From the NCBI RefSeq assembly GCF_037203765.1, contig NZ_JBBCAS010000001.1:62001-126000 (forward strand): 64,000 nt of DNA, given 5' to 3'. The translations under genes were made by a program, and so were the position numbers. The notes below the pieces were generated by a model. That model saw only the letters and a program-made list of their open reading frames with translations, was not told the origin of the DNA and ran no database searches. Position 1 is the first letter of the stretch, and every line of letters begins with the position of its first letter. This DNA is from Sediminicola sp037203765. GTDB taxonomy: Bacteria > Bacteroidota > Bacteroidia > Flavobacteriales > Flavobacteriaceae. Shown one piece after another: positions 25,343 through 32,431 of the stretch.

Positions 25343-25389
25343 ATGTATACTATTGGGTAATTCTGTCCGCCAATGTGTATAAATTACAC
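25343..25389. promoter_or_regulatory. upstream repeated element, array gene 4
   Basis: ATGTA at 25343, GGGTA at 25355 and GTGTA at 25375 (spacings 12 and 20). The last forms a perfect dyad GTGTA, 5 bases, TACAC at 25375-25389, the same geometry as found above gene 5. Confidence 0.55.
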
Positions 25390-25412
25390 AGTTCTAGTTT
25401 TTGTGTTGATCC

Positions 25413-25444
25413 AAAAAAAAGGAGGCTACATTGCTGCAGCCTCC
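25413..25444 (-). terminator. terminator of PepSY-like gene 5
   Basis: Minus strand: GGAGGCTGCA and TGTAGCCTCC arms (one wobble pair) followed by eight T residues, about 50 bases after the stop of gene 5. Confidence 0.85.
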
Positions 25445-25495
25445 TTTAAACCTAAACTAACCAAAAACTAACTAACTAACTAACTCCTATTTTTC

Positions 25496-25795
25496 TCATA
25501 GGTCTATCCAATTCCCGTTTTCATCATAATAAAGAATTGTCTTAGAACCATTTTCCAAGGTTACCTCCAACTTGTATTGCAATTCATCATTGAGATATGC
25601 TTTTTTAATTACAGCACCCTGATATTCCTTTTCCAACGCACCCTTTACTTTCGTGGGTACATCTTTTACGCTTATTTCTGTAAACTCCTGTGCAAAGACC
25701 ACGTCCATAATTCCATCATGGAAGATCGGAGGGTGGGCAGATATGGTTGACAAACTACCTAGTGCTATTGCTGTGGCAAAAACTATATTTTTCAT
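25496..25795 (-). CDS. secreted PepSY-like protein, array gene 5 (most diverged)
   Basis: A 99-residue member of the same family: signal peptide (residues 1-20, cleavage near SAHP), EISVKDVPTKVKGALEKEY in place of EIESSALPEAVATALSTNY, and the shared C-terminal strands (KKAYLNDELQYKLEVTL; YYDENGNWIDL). The ATG at 25795 (MKNIVFATAIALG) is preferred over one 33 bases upstream because it begins the signal peptide and because the upstream ATG would lie within a few bases of the predicted transcript start. It is probably the oldest unit of the array. Confidence 0.85.
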   Translation of the reverse strand: MKNIVFATAIALGSLSTISAHPPIFHDGIMDVVFAQEFTEISVKDVPTKVKGALEKEYQGAVIKKAYLNDELQYKLEVTLENGSKTILYYDENGNWIDL

Positions 25796-25844
25796 ATTTC
25801 TTATTTTAACGTGAATACTAATTTTCAATATTACTTAAGGGTAA

Positions 25845-25860
25845 AGGAAAAATAGTGCCA
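25845..25860 (-). promoter_or_regulatory. sigma-54-like -24/-12 element, array gene 5
   Basis: Minus strand reads TGGCAC, TATTT, TTCCT: the -24 half is a perfect match to the sigma-54 consensus and the -12 half keeps TT and C. It aligns without gaps with the elements of genes 1-4, which strengthens the reading of all five as -24/-12 promoters. Confidence 0.6.
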
Positions 25861-25939
25861 AAATAAAAAGGTCATTAAAAACACCTGTATATTGTTCTAT
25901 TTCAGTGATTTATACGACGTCGACTTCGATAAGGCGTGT

Positions 25940-25993
25940 GTGTAAAAGTGTATATAAAACTAAAAAAGTGTGTACTATTTACACACTTTTTTA
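25940..25993. promoter_or_regulatory. upstream element of array gene 5, overlapping a perfect 14-bp inverted repeat
   Basis: GTGTA copies at 25940, 25948 and 25970. The last lies in a perfect inverted repeat (arms TAAAAAAGTGTGTA and its complement, 25961-25993, 5-base loop) containing GTGTA, 5 bases, TACAC as above gene 4. The repeat lies about 110 bases above the promoter GG, suiting an activator site; it would also work as a terminator for the DUF4301 gene ending at 26023. Confidence 0.55.
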
Positions 25994-26022
25994 TTCCAAT
26001 ACGTCTATAGGAGATATGTAAT

Positions 26023-27570
26023 CTAATTTTCTTTCACTTGATGTGTGGTCTTCAAAAGATCGTTGACCGTTTTTACGGGATTAAAAGTGACCAAGGGCAC
26101 CTCAACAAAAATGGTATTCCAAAAAGACATGGCTCCGTTCCATAAACCGGGAAGCTCCAAAGCCTTTAGATCCTTACCATCTTTCGTCTTTTCCGTGATA
26201 AAGCCTTGCTTATGGTCCACAAAATTAAGTAGATTGAATTTTTCTCCTTTATAGTTCTTCACCCCGCATACCAAATCCACTGGGTTAAAGTGTGTGGAAT
26301 TTTTAAAAATATCGACCTGTTGCTCGTTGGACATGTCTACTTGGGCGCTTTCAATGATCTGCAGGGAAATATGACCGGTTTTATCCTTTACCCAAAATGG
26401 TCCCCCACCAGGTTCTCCTTCATTTTTTACCATTCCACAAATGCGGATGGGCCTATTGATCTTGTCCTTTAAAATTTCCAATTGCTGTGCAATGGTAAAG
26501 CTGTCAAAGTTCGAAACAAACCGCACATTTAAATGATCTTCTACAAAGGATTTTATCTCCATGACCTCCTCACTGGTCTCCTCATCCTTTTCCAACATAG
26601 CGGCATAGGCAAAAGTCTTTTCCTGTAATTTCAAAAGCAGCCCTGCCAACACCTTTTTGCTTGTTGCAACCTGGTCCACGACCCCATCTACAACAACGTT
26701 ATCTATGTTTTTGATAAAAATAATATCGGCGTCCTGCTCATTTAGATTTTCAATCAATGCCCCATGTCCTCCTGGACGGAAGAGCAGAGAACCATCGGGA
26801 TTCCGGAAAAGCTCATTATCCATGGTTACCGCAATGGTGTCCGTAGCGGGCTTTTGGTAGGAGTAACTCACATGGAAATCTGTAGCTGTAGCCTTGGAAA
26901 CCCTATCGTTTATCCCTTTAAATTCTTCTCTGAACATAGTATCGTGCTGTTCTGAGATGGTAAAGTGCAATTTTGCGGCGCCATCGACCTTGGCATAAAG
27001 GGAACCCTCCTTGAGATGCTCTTCAAAAGGTGTGGCCCCATGTTGCCCGTATTTATGGAAAGGCAAAAGACCTTTGGGATAAAAACCGTAGTTCAATTTA
27101 TCTTCGCCCAACATTTCCTGGACAAAAAGGAAAACTTCCTCATCTTTGGAGGTGGCATTGTCCCCTATCCTATTTTTTATTTTATCATAAAAAGGAAAAT
27201 TTTCCATGCCTTCAACAAGCGCTTTGATATCCTTATCATTTGTTCTATCCATATAAGCGTTCAAAGTTTCCTTTGAGGGATCATAGGATTCCAAAAAGTT
27301 AAACAGAGCCTTGAACATTCTAGAGGCGGCCCCCGATGCGGGAACAAATTTCAAAAGTGACTTTTTGGCCTTCAGTTTTTCAAAAATCGCAACCAACTCC
27401 TTTTCCTCGGTAGGGTTGAATTTTAAAATTCCGTCAGAAATAATAGCTGCCTTTTCCAAATGGACAAAAGGAATACCCTCCTTAAAGGTCTCAATTTGCT
27501 CCAATACTTTCCCTTCCTTGATTCCCTTTTCTACTAGCTGCTGCTGATCCTTTACTGAAAATGCTGTCAT
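26023..27570 (-). CDS. DUF4301 family protein
   Basis: A 515-residue cytoplasmic protein of the DUF4301 family, found mainly in Bacteroidota. Recognisable segments include KFVPASGAASRMFKALFNF (about residues 75-93), LPFHKYGQHGATPFEEHL (about 169-186), LFRPGGHGALIENLNEQDADIIFIKNIDN (discontinuous core RPGGHGAL...KNIDN near 265-290) and GEPGGGPFWV near 383. The GGHGAL...NIDNV pattern recalls sugar-nucleotidyltransferase-like enzymes, but I cannot confirm the activity. It overlaps the NadR-type kinase by 4 bases and is the last gene of the operon. Confidence 0.85.
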   Translation of the reverse strand: MTAFSVKDQQQLVEKGIKEGKVLEQIETFKEGIPFVHLEKAAIISDGILKFNPTEEKELVAIFEKLKAKKSLLKFVPASGAASRMFKALFNFLESYDPSKETLNAYMDRTNDKDIKALVEGMENFPFYDKIKNRIGDNATSKDEEVFLFVQEMLGEDKLNYGFYPKGLLPFHKYGQHGATPFEEHLKEGSLYAKVDGAAKLHFTISEQHDTMFREEFKGINDRVSKATATDFHVSYSYQKPATDTIAVTMDNELFRNPDGSLLFRPGGHGALIENLNEQDADIIFIKNIDNVVVDGVVDQVATSKKVLAGLLLKLQEKTFAYAAMLEKDEETSEEVMEIKSFVEDHLNVRFVSNFDSFTIAQQLEILKDKINRPIRICGMVKNEGEPGGGPFWVKDKTGHISLQIIESAQVDMSNEQQVDIFKNSTHFNPVDLVCGVKNYKGEKFNLLNFVDHKQGFITEKTKDGKDLKALELPGLWNGAMSFWNTIFVEVPLVTFNPVKTVNDLLKTTHQVKEN

Positions 27571-28130
27571 TTTTTTAATAATTTATCAATATGTTCTACG
27601 GCCTTTGATAAGCGGGTTTTTTTATCCCCCTTTAAAATAACGAAATTTCGACCATATTCTTCCAATGTATCCTTGAAATATAAAAACATTCGTTCCCTTT
27701 CATCGGGCTTGTCCCTTAGGTCGTCTTTTTCCCATGGTGTATCAATATAGGTCAATAGATAAAGGTCATAAGTGTTTTCCAAAGCGTACTTCTCCAATGT
27801 AGGGTCACAATATCCTAAATAATACGCCTCAGAATATACCTTGGTCTCGAGAAGATCGGTATCACAGATCAATATATCGTTTGCCTTTTTCGCCAACGCA
27901 TTCTCCAAGCGCATTTGCCCTTCAGCAATGGGCAGTAAATCTTTTGGCTCACAGGTCTTTCGCTCATTGTTCCATTTATCCTGTAGATATTCCCTGGCAT
28001 ACTCGGGAACCCAAACGGAATTATAGTGTCTTGCCAACTGCTCCGAAAGGGTTGTTTTCCCTGTAGATTCCGGGCCGAACAATACTATTTTAACAACGTC
28101 TGAGGGCTCTTGTTTAAACTTTTCTTCCAT
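27567..28130 (-). CDS. NadR-type P-loop kinase (AAA_28), possible ribosylnicotinamide kinase
   Basis: A 187-residue kinase corresponding to the C-terminal ribosylnicotinamide kinase domain of NadR, without the N-terminal regulatory and adenylyltransferase parts. P-loop GPESTGKTT (about residues 18-26), WVPEYAREYLQ (about 40-50), DTDLLETKVYSE (about 95-106) and a C-terminal arginine-rich lid (DKPDERERMF). The start overlaps the PnuC-type transporter by 46 bases. The pairing suggests uptake by facilitated diffusion followed by phosphorylation trapping. Substrate is nicotinamide riboside if the transporter is PnuC proper, or thiamine if it is a PnuT. Confidence 0.85.
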   Translation of the reverse strand: MEEKFKQEPSDVVKIVLFGPESTGKTTLSEQLARHYNSVWVPEYAREYLQDKWNNERKTCEPKDLLPIAEGQMRLENALAKKANDILICDTDLLETKVYSEAYYLGYCDPTLEKYALENTYDLYLLTYIDTPWEKDDLRDKPDERERMFLYFKDTLEEYGRNFVILKGDKKTRLSKAVEHIDKLLKK

Positions 28131-28723
28131 GCGAGATACCCAAAAATGGCTATAATGGTGAATAAAAAATACTGAAAAGAGGTAAAGATAAGTCCTTTAT
28201 ATAGATATAAAGGGACTGAAATGAGATCACCAATAACCCAATAAATCCAGTTTTCAAGTTTTTTTCTGGCCATGAGCCACATACCGACAAAAAAAATGGC
28301 CGTAGTAAAAGAATCTACATAAGCGGTCCAATGGTCTATCTTGTCAAACAACACATAAACGGCAAGCACAAATAACACAGTCGCCCCAAATAAAAGTGCG
28401 GACCATTTATGTTCCAGGGCAGAAGCCTTGGTTATTGGAATATAATGTGTGGCATCTACCTTTCTGGTCCAAACATACCAACCGTAAATACTCATGGCAA
28501 AGTAATAGGCATTGATGAGCATATCGCCCAATAGTCCAAATACCAATAATATATATACGAATATCCCTGTGCTGATGATGCCTGTAGGGAATACCAAAAT
28601 GTTCTCCCGCATAGAATACCAAACACTGAGAAAGCCAAAGAATACCCCGACCATCTCCAAAATGATCAAATGGGTAGCGGTTCCTTCATATTGGGCAAAA
28701 ATCCACTCAAAAATGGGGCTCAT
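28085..28723 (-). CDS. pnuC: PnuC/PnuT family vitamin transporter
   Basis: Inner-membrane transporter of 212 residues with about seven hydrophobic helices and the family motifs NAYYFAMSIYGWYVW (about residues 69-83), DSFTTAIFFVGMWLMARKK (about 137-155) and ENWIYWVIGDLISVPLY (about 157-173). PnuC carries nicotinamide riboside; the related PnuT carries thiamine. The upstream overlapping gene encodes a thiamine-binding-like protein, favouring PnuT, whereas the downstream NadR-type kinase favours PnuC, so substrate is open. It overlaps both neighbours (17 and 46 bases). Confidence 0.9.
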   Translation of the reverse strand: MSPIFEWIFAQYEGTATHLIILEMVGVFFGFLSVWYSMRENILVFPTGIISTGIFVYILLVFGLLGDMLINAYYFAMSIYGWYVWTRKVDATHYIPITKASALEHKWSALLFGATVLFVLAVYVLFDKIDHWTAYVDSFTTAIFFVGMWLMARKKLENWIYWVIGDLISVPLYLYKGLIFTSFQYFLFTIIAIFGYLAWKKSLNKSPQTLLK

Positions 28724-28967
28724 ATTCGCTTCTGTCCGATTTCACAATTTTCATGTACAACAAACCCTTGTCCATCAATTCGAAGGCTTCTTTGATCTCT
28801 ACCTGCAATACCTGCATCACTTGGTCGTAGTCCCCGTACACCTGGGTACTTAAAGGGTTCTCCAAAATAGTAAGGCCCGATGCCCTTAATTTTTTGATAA
28901 AATTGATGATAATCCCCTCATAGGTATCCTGTAGTGGTGAAAGGGTAAGCTCAACGGAAATGTTCAT
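28707..28967 (-). CDS. thiamine-binding-like protein (YkoF/MTH1187 type)
   Basis: An 86-residue cytoplasmic protein of the MTH1187/YkoF superfamily (ferredoxin-like fold; some members bind thiamine or its pyrimidine). MNISVELTLSPL at the start and NPLSTQVYGDYDQVMQVLQ (about residues 37-55) are the characteristic segments. It overlaps the PnuC-type gene by 17 bases, so the two are translationally coupled, implying a shared substrate, plausibly thiamine. Confidence 0.82.
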   Translation of the reverse strand: MNISVELTLSPLQDTYEGIIINFIKKLRASGLTILENPLSTQVYGDYDQVMQVLQVEIKEAFELMDKGLLYMKIVKSDRSEYEPHF

Positions 28968-29024
28968 AAATGGTAAATGGTTTTATATGAAATTGTAGTA
29001 ATGCTATGGTTTACTTCGGGGTCA

Positions 29025-29660
29025 TTAGACCTGTTTTACAGCATAAACGCAGGTATAATCCTCAAATTCCAGAAAGTTTATATCGTAGAAGGACTGATCC
29101 CCATGGTAAAGTATTTCTGCCGTTGTTTTGGAATCCGAAAAAGAAAAGTCCTTGACGTCCACATGATGCAAAAAGCTAAGCCCGTGCTGGGCATAAATTT
29201 TATAGAGAGATTCTTTTGCTCCCCATACGATGGTGAGCTTACGTATAACAGCATCCGTATTGGCCAAGGTGCGGTATTCTTCCAAAGGGGTAAATTTGTT
29301 CGCGATCCGTAAAATCTTATCTCGCTGCATTTCAATATCTATACCCACCTCATCAAAATCACCTACAATAATACCGGTGAATTCGTGGGAATGGGTAATG
29401 GAAATATGCCTGCCATCCTTCAAATGCGGTTTTCCAGCTTCGTCGTAATAAAGATCATGGTCTGTATATCCTACAACGGCCAACAAGTGGCGTATGCTCA
29501 AAAACCCCCTCCTGTGAAGCTCAGATTTCATACCGTTCAGCCTGTTCTGGCAATGTGGGGTCAGGACTATATCCCTGGAAAGCTCTTCCTCTGTCTCTTC
29601 TATTTTCCAGATGTGGACCACAACACCAGGCCTTACTGTTATAGTTTTGTAAATAGCCAT
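29025..29660 (-). CDS. 4'-phosphopantetheinyl transferase superfamily protein
   Basis: Transfers phosphopantetheine from CoA to a carrier protein, Sfp type by length (211 residues). Conserved motifs: SITHSHEFTGIIVG (about 90-103), VGIDIEMQRDKI (about 107-118, the magnesium-binding GxDxE) and WGAKESLYKIY (about 150-160, the WxxKEAxxK equivalent). It is divergent from ahcY, and 57 bp separate it from the thiamine-binding-like gene downstream, which may be cotranscribed. The target carrier protein is not in the window. Confidence 0.92.
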   Translation of the reverse strand: MAIYKTITVRPGVVVHIWKIEETEEELSRDIVLTPHCQNRLNGMKSELHRRGFLSIRHLLAVVGYTDHDLYYDEAGKPHLKDGRHISITHSHEFTGIIVGDFDEVGIDIEMQRDKILRIANKFTPLEEYRTLANTDAVIRKLTIVWGAKESLYKIYAQHGLSFLHHVDVKDFSFSDSKTTAEILYHGDQSFYDINFLEFEDYTCVYAVKQV

Positions 29661-29688
29661 TGGTTTATTTAAGTAATTAGTACCTTTG
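29660..29688 (+). promoter_or_regulatory. Bacteroidota-type promoter of ahcY
   Basis: TTG at 29660-29662 and TACCTTTG at 29681-29688 are separated by 18 bases, a perfect fit to TTG-N17-23-TAnnTTTG. Transcription would start near 29695, giving an unusually long leader of about 136 bases. Confidence 0.7.
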
Positions 29689-29698
29689 CACTCAGAAT

Positions 29699-29781
29699 AT
29701 AGCGCTAAAAAACGCTATATAACGAAAGTAAAAATAAAATGATAAAGATTGGAGCAGATGGGGCATTAATTGACCATCCAA
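29699..29781 (+). promoter_or_regulatory. structured 5' leader of ahcY
   Basis: The leader holds a hairpin ATAGCG / CGCTAT (29699-29718) and, further on, a two-part stem TTGG...ATGG pairing with contiguous CCATCCAA (29749-29781). It does not match the SAM-I or SAM-II consensus as I know them. A regulatory RNA is possible given the gene it precedes, but nothing proves it. Confidence 0.35.
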
Positions 29782-29830
29782 CCTCTTAACATCCTTGTTT
29801 TATAAAAGTATAACAAAAAAAAGAAATCGC

Positions 29831-31147
29831 ATGAGTACCAAGACCGTTCCTTATGTACCTAATAAGGTAAAAGATATGTCCCTAGCTGATTGGGGAAGGA
29901 AAGAAATTTTATTGGCAGAAGCAGAAATGCCAGGGCTTATGGCCTTAAGGGAGGAATACAAGGACGAACAACCACTAAAGGGCGCCCGTATTGCAGGATG
30001 TTTGCATATGACCATCCAAACGGCAGTCCTTATTGAAACGCTGGTTGCCCTAGGTGCTGAAGTGACCTGGAGCTCATGTAACATCTTTTCCACACAAGAT
30101 CAGGCTGCAGCCGCAATTGCTGCTGCGGGAATTCCTGTTTATGCTTGGAAAGGAATGAACGAGGAGGAGTTTGATTGGTGTATTGAGCAGACCTTGTTCT
30201 TCGGTGAAGACCGCAAGCCCTTGAACATGATTTTGGACGATGGAGGTGACCTTACCAATATGGTGCTTGACAGATATCCTGAATTGGCAGCCGGAATCAA
30301 CGGACTTTCTGAGGAGACCACCACTGGAGTACATCGACTTTACGAAAGGGTGAAAAACGGAACCTTGCCCATGCCTGCGATCAATGTAAACGACTCCGTT
30401 ACCAAGTCGAAATTTGACAACAAATACGGATGTAGGGAGAGTGCCGTAGATGCCATTAGAAGGGCCACGGACACCATGTTGGCCGGGAAAAGAGTAGTAG
30501 TAGCAGGTTATGGTGATGTAGGTAAGGGAACAGCAGCTTCTTTTAAGGGTGCTGGCTCTATCGTTACGGTTACCGAAATTGATCCTATCTGCGCCCTACA
30601 AGCTGCTATGGACGGATTTGAAGTCAAGAAAATGGAAACCGTAGTTGGGAATGCGGATATCGTGATCACAACCACCGGAAATAAGGATATCATCCAATCA
30701 CAGCATTTCAAGGCTATGAAGGATAAGGTCATCGTTTGTAACATTGGCCATTTTGACAACGAAATCGATATGGCGTGGTTGAACAAAAATTACGGTTACA
30801 CCAAAGACCAGATCAAACCTCAGGTAGACAAGTATACCATTGACGGAAAAGATATCATTCTTTTGGCGGAAGGACGCTTGGTAAATCTTGGATGTGCCAC
30901 TGGCCATCCCAGCTTTGTGATGAGTAATTCTTTCACAAACCAAACCTTGGCCCAAATTGAGCTTTGGAAACACAAGGATAAATATGAAAACGACGTCTAT
31001 ATGCTTCCTAAGCATTTGGATGAAAAAGTTGCCAAATTGCACTTGGCACGCCTAGGTGCCGAATTGGAAACCCTTCGTCCAGATCAAGCAAAATATATCG
31101 GTGTTACCGTTGAGGGACCTTTTAAGCCGGAATATTACAGGTACTAA
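29831..31147 (+). CDS. ahcY: adenosylhomocysteinase
   Basis: Hydrolyses S-adenosylhomocysteine to adenosine and homocysteine with bound NAD+, clearing the inhibitor left by methyltransferases. The 438-residue protein is full length: IAGCLHMTIQTAVLIETL (about 55-72), DDGGDLTN (near 135), NVNDSVTKSKFDNKYGCRES (about 185-204, with the catalytic Lys and Asp), NAD-binding GYGDVGKGTAASFKG (about 224-238) and the C-terminal KPEYYRY. The ATG at 29831 is chosen over an alternative in-frame start 36 bases upstream because MSTKTVPYVPNKVKDM is the usual flavobacterial N-terminus. Confidence 0.97.
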   Translation: MSTKTVPYVPNKVKDMSLADWGRKEILLAEAEMPGLMALREEYKDEQPLKGARIAGCLHMTIQTAVLIETLVALGAEVTWSSCNIFSTQDQAAAAIAAAGIPVYAWKGMNEEEFDWCIEQTLFFGEDRKPLNMILDDGGDLTNMVLDRYPELAAGINGLSEETTTGVHRLYERVKNGTLPMPAINVNDSVTKSKFDNKYGCRESAVDAIRRATDTMLAGKRVVVAGYGDVGKGTAASFKGAGSIVTVTEIDPICALQAAMDGFEVKKMETVVGNADIVITTTGNKDIIQSQHFKAMKDKVIVCNIGHFDNEIDMAWLNKNYGYTKDQIKPQVDKYTIDGKDIILLAEGRLVNLGCATGHPSFVMSNSFTNQTLAQIELWKHKDKYENDVYMLPKHLDEKVAKLHLARLGAELETLRPDQAKYIGVTVEGPFKPEYYRY

Positions 31148-31187
31148 TCCCTACAAGAAAAAGGACCATTATTACCATAAGGACTCG

Positions 31188-31230
31188 GAACCCTTATCTT
31201 ACATATATTTAAGATAAGGGTTCTATTTTT
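31188..31230 (+). terminator. rho-independent terminator of ahcY
   Basis: Perfect 14-bp arms GAACCCTTATCTTA and its complement (31188-31201, 31210-31223), loop of 8 bases, followed by a T-rich tail. It isolates ahcY from the next gene. Confidence 0.85.
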
Positions 31231-31264
31231 GGAGCAGCTAACCAAATTAAACAACCGTGTATTC

Positions 31265-32368
31265 ATGAATATTATTTTAACTGGAGCCACCGGAACATTA
31301 GGTTCGAAGATTCTTTTCTCCCTCTTCGAACAAAAATTCCCAAGCATAGAAAAGGTTTTTTTACCCATTCGAAGTAAAAATTCAATCACTCCAGAGGAGC
31401 GCATCCTTAAAATGCTACGTAGTGAATATGCGCCCAACTTCATCAAAAGCAACCTTCAGCAGATTATTGATAAGATCCAGGTAATCGATGCAACCCTCCT
31501 ATTGAACCCAAAGTCTTTTTTAGGAGATGTGAAGATCAATTTTTTTATCCATTCTGCAGGGTTTGTGAATCTATCGACAGATATCGAGGCCAAGGAGGAC
31601 ATATTCAAGGAGAATTTTGAATTCACCAAGGATATTTTCAAAGCCTATTCGGCCTATATAAAAAAGTTCATCTATATCAGTACCGCCTTTGCTGCAGGGG
31701 ATATCGGTGGTTTCCTGGACAACGATTACTCCACCAAGGACAAGGGGAAGTACCGCAACCATTACGAGGCATCCAAGCATGCTTCGGAAAAATATCTACT
31801 ACAGGCGGGCAAAGCGCAGAACATTCCAATACAAATCCTAAGGCCCAGCGTTTTGGGGGGCAACATCAAGGACCAGCCCCACTTTTTTATATCGAAGTAC
31901 ATGGTCTTTTATCTTTTTGCCAAATTTTTCCACAATAGCAATTCGGGCGACCTTATACGTATTTCCACCACTGAAACAGCCGGACTTAATATTATTCCAA
32001 CAGATTATGCCGCAAAGGTTATTGTCAAGGCCATGGATAGAGAGATAAAGCAATTGAATATCGTCCATTCCAAGGAAACAAACCTAATGGCCGGGATGTC
32101 CAAAATTTTTGATGTTGTAGGTTTTGATAATTTTAGTTTCACCAACGAAAAAATCAATGCCATGACGGGTTTTAAATCGGATTTGGAGAAGTTCTATTAT
32201 GAGACCATCGGGATTCACCTGAATCCCTATCTCACCTCCAAACCCAATCAATGGGACACGTCCCTGCTGGAAAGCATAATGCCCATCCCTTCCTATGATT
32301 TGGAGGAATACCTGATCCAAACGGTTTCCTTTGCCAAATCCAAAAAATTCAGAAGCCAACAGTGGTAG
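31265..32368 (+). CDS. NAD(P)-dependent oxidoreductase of the male-sterility/thioester-reductase SDR type
   Basis: Extended short-chain dehydrogenase-like protein (367 residues). The Rossmann glycine motif is GATGTLGSK at residues 6-14, and the catalytic tyrosine and lysine appear as YEASKHASEK near residues 170-180 (YxxxK). The region SAGFVNLSTDIEAKEDIFKEN (key SAGFVN) matches the fatty acyl-CoA/thioester reductase-like group (NAD_binding_4). Substrate unknown. The ATG at 31265 is used because it begins the Rossmann strand; an in-frame TTG 36 bases upstream lies at the edge of the ahcY terminator. Confidence 0.83.
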   Translation: MNIILTGATGTLGSKILFSLFEQKFPSIEKVFLPIRSKNSITPEERILKMLRSEYAPNFIKSNLQQIIDKIQVIDATLLLNPKSFLGDVKINFFIHSAGFVNLSTDIEAKEDIFKENFEFTKDIFKAYSAYIKKFIYISTAFAAGDIGGFLDNDYSTKDKGKYRNHYEASKHASEKYLLQAGKAQNIPIQILRPSVLGGNIKDQPHFFISKYMVFYLFAKFFHNSNSGDLIRISTTETAGLNIIPTDYAAKVIVKAMDREIKQLNIVHSKETNLMAGMSKIFDVVGFDNFSFTNEKINAMTGFKSDLEKFYYETIGIHLNPYLTSKPNQWDTSLLESIMPIPSYDLEEYLIQTVSFAKSKKFRSQQW

Positions 32369-32379
32369 CAGAACAAAAA

Positions 32380-32413
32380 AAAGCCCTTGGTTCATCAAAG
32401 AACCAAGGGCTTT
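32380..32413. terminator. bidirectional terminator
   Basis: Perfect arms AAAGCCCTTGGTTC and complement with a 6-base loop, flanked by A and T runs on both sides, between the convergent SDR and DUF3332 genes. Confidence 0.88.
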
Positions 32414-32431
32414 AACTTGCCATAGCTATTT

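Larger units (their letters stand above)
23120..25984 (-). repeat. tandem array of five paralogous gene units (period about 570 bp)
   Basis: Five units repeat with a period of about 565-590 bp. Each contains an upstream GTGTA-type element, a -24/-12-like promoter element, a gene of about 100 codons for a secreted PepSY-like protein, and a terminator hairpin. Units 1-4 are very similar in coding, leader and 3' sequences; unit 5 is more diverged. The terminator hairpins of units 2-5 share the core GAGGCTGCA...TGCAGCCTC. The pattern points to successive tandem duplication with possible gene conversion. Confidence 0.9.

Noticed and set aside
23120..25444. Regularly spaced palindromes GAGGCTGCA...TGCAGCCTC resembling REP or CRISPR repeats
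   Set aside because: Spacing of about 570 bp and position directly after each gene, followed by T runs on the minus strand, show they are terminators copied with the gene units.
29695..29830. SAM-I or SAM-II riboswitch before ahcY
   Set aside because: The conserved cores of these classes as I know them are not present; only an undefined structure is reported.
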